The position numbers were made by a program, and so were the translations under genes. From an uncultured bacterium (GTDB lineage: Bacteria; Hydrogenedentota; Hydrogenedentia; Hydrogenedentales; JAEUWI01), in contig CALAXS010000525.1 of NCBI GenBank assembly GCA_937895305.1, positions 1-5,632 on the forward strand: a stretch of 5,632 nucleotides of DNA. Direction: 5' to 3'. The notes below the pieces were generated by a model. It was not told the DNA's origin and did not search any database. It saw nothing but the letters and a program-made list of their open reading frames with translations. Each line of letters starts with the position of its first letter. Position 1 is the first letter of the stretch. Positions 5,282 to 5,632 of the stretch are shown here, one piece after another.

Positions 5282-5632
5282 GGCAACACATCCTCCAGCA
5301 CACGCCGGGTTTGTGCAGCACGAAATTCCTTGAGCGCTTTGTTTACCTTCGGGTCTGCGTTGGCGATGATGGACGCGGCGAGGAGGGCAGCATTGGTCGC
5401 ACCGGCCTTGCCGATGGCGAGGGTCCCCACAGGAATACCTGCGGGCATCTGAACGATACTGAGGAGAGAGTCCTTACCGCTCAGGGCACGACTCTGTACC
5501 GGGACACCGAGAACAGGCAATGTCGTATGGGCTGCAACCATGCCGGGAAGGTGTGCCGCACCGCCAGCACCCGCGATGATCACCTGGATACCACGTGCTT
5601 CCGCGTTACTGGCATAGTCCGCCATCTTAGCA
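5269..5632 (-). CDS. purE: N5-carboxyaminoimidazole ribonucleotide mutase, class I (5' part outside window)
   Basis: PurE converts N5-CAIR, the PurK product, to CAIR by moving the carboxyl group. Seen: the last 120 residues, with GAGGAAHLPGM at visible residues 21-31, GVPVQSRALSGKDSLLSIVQMP at 42-63 (start and end of the motif) and GIPVGTLAIGKAGATNAALLA at 65-85. These are the class I nucleotide-binding signatures. The frame stays open through the window edge. The ATG at 5625 aligns with an internal Met just after the family's SAHRTP motif, so it is not the start. By comparison with the E. coli protein, about 48 residues are missing, including the SDW loop and the catalytic His of SAHRTP. The gene overlaps purK by 13 bp in the common purE-purK order. 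The visible part shows no damage. Confidence 0.95.
   Translation of the reverse strand, partial: AKMADYASNAEARGIQVIIAGAGGAAHLPGMVAAHTTLPVLGVPVQSRALSGKDSLLSIVQMPAGIPVGTLAIGKAGATNAALLAASIIANADPKVNKALKEFRAAQTRRVLEDVLPCNE
5292..5296 (-). promoter_or_regulatory. purK Shine-Dalgarno inside purE
   Basis: GGAGG on the minus strand lies in the last codons of purE, 10 nt before the purK ATG at 5281. An ATG directly abutting it is in a different frame and too close to be used. The position supports translation of purK from the purE mRNA. Confidence 0.6.

Noticed and set aside
4634..5452. 272-residue plus-strand open frame antisense to purK/purE
   Set aside because: It lies entirely over two firmly identified minus-strand genes and its translation shows no family motifs; it is a shadow of their codon use.

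Overview
The window carries a flagellar gene on the plus strand (flgK) facing a run of minus-strand housekeeping genes: purE and purK, then tilS and hpt. All five are ordinary, recognisable bacterial families. I found no undescribed multi-gene system. The most informative non-coding signals are a tandem pair of flagellar-type promoters upstream of flgK and a small cluster of hairpin repeats between purK and tilS.

Organism: a flagellated bacterium of moderate GC. A sigma-54-type promoter (GG and GC doublets exactly 10 nt apart) followed by a sigma-28-type promoter in front of a hook-filament junction gene points to a Gram-negative-style flagellar hierarchy rather than a Bacillus-like one. The CATTCCCGC/GCGGGAAT and GAGCTTGGGAACGAG-type hairpin repeats are also common in Gram-negative and environmental genomes. 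The phylum cannot be fixed from this window.

Layout: 1-291 is non-coding as far as I can see and holds inverted repeats, the sigma-54-like site (206-221), the sigma-28-like site (224-250) and the flgK ribosome-binding region. flgK spans 292-2013 and is complete. Nine bases later the minus-strand hpt ends (2023-2550). hpt overlaps tilS (2534-3916) by 17 bp, so these two form one transcription unit. The intergenic stretch 3917-4138 contains three hairpin repeats and no gene. purK (4139-5281) overlaps purE (5269 to the window edge, 5' part missing) by 13 bp, giving the standard purEK order.

How the genes work together: PurK and PurE carry out the two-step carboxylation of aminoimidazole ribonucleotide in de novo IMP synthesis. 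Hpt makes IMP/GMP by salvage from hypoxanthine/guanine and PRPP. TilS makes the lysidine at the wobble base of tRNA-Ile(CAU), and the tilS-hpt pairing is seen in many bacteria. FlgK is exported to join hook and filament. It appears unconnected to the minus-strand genes except that its 3' end abuts them. No flgL follows flgK, which is unusual.
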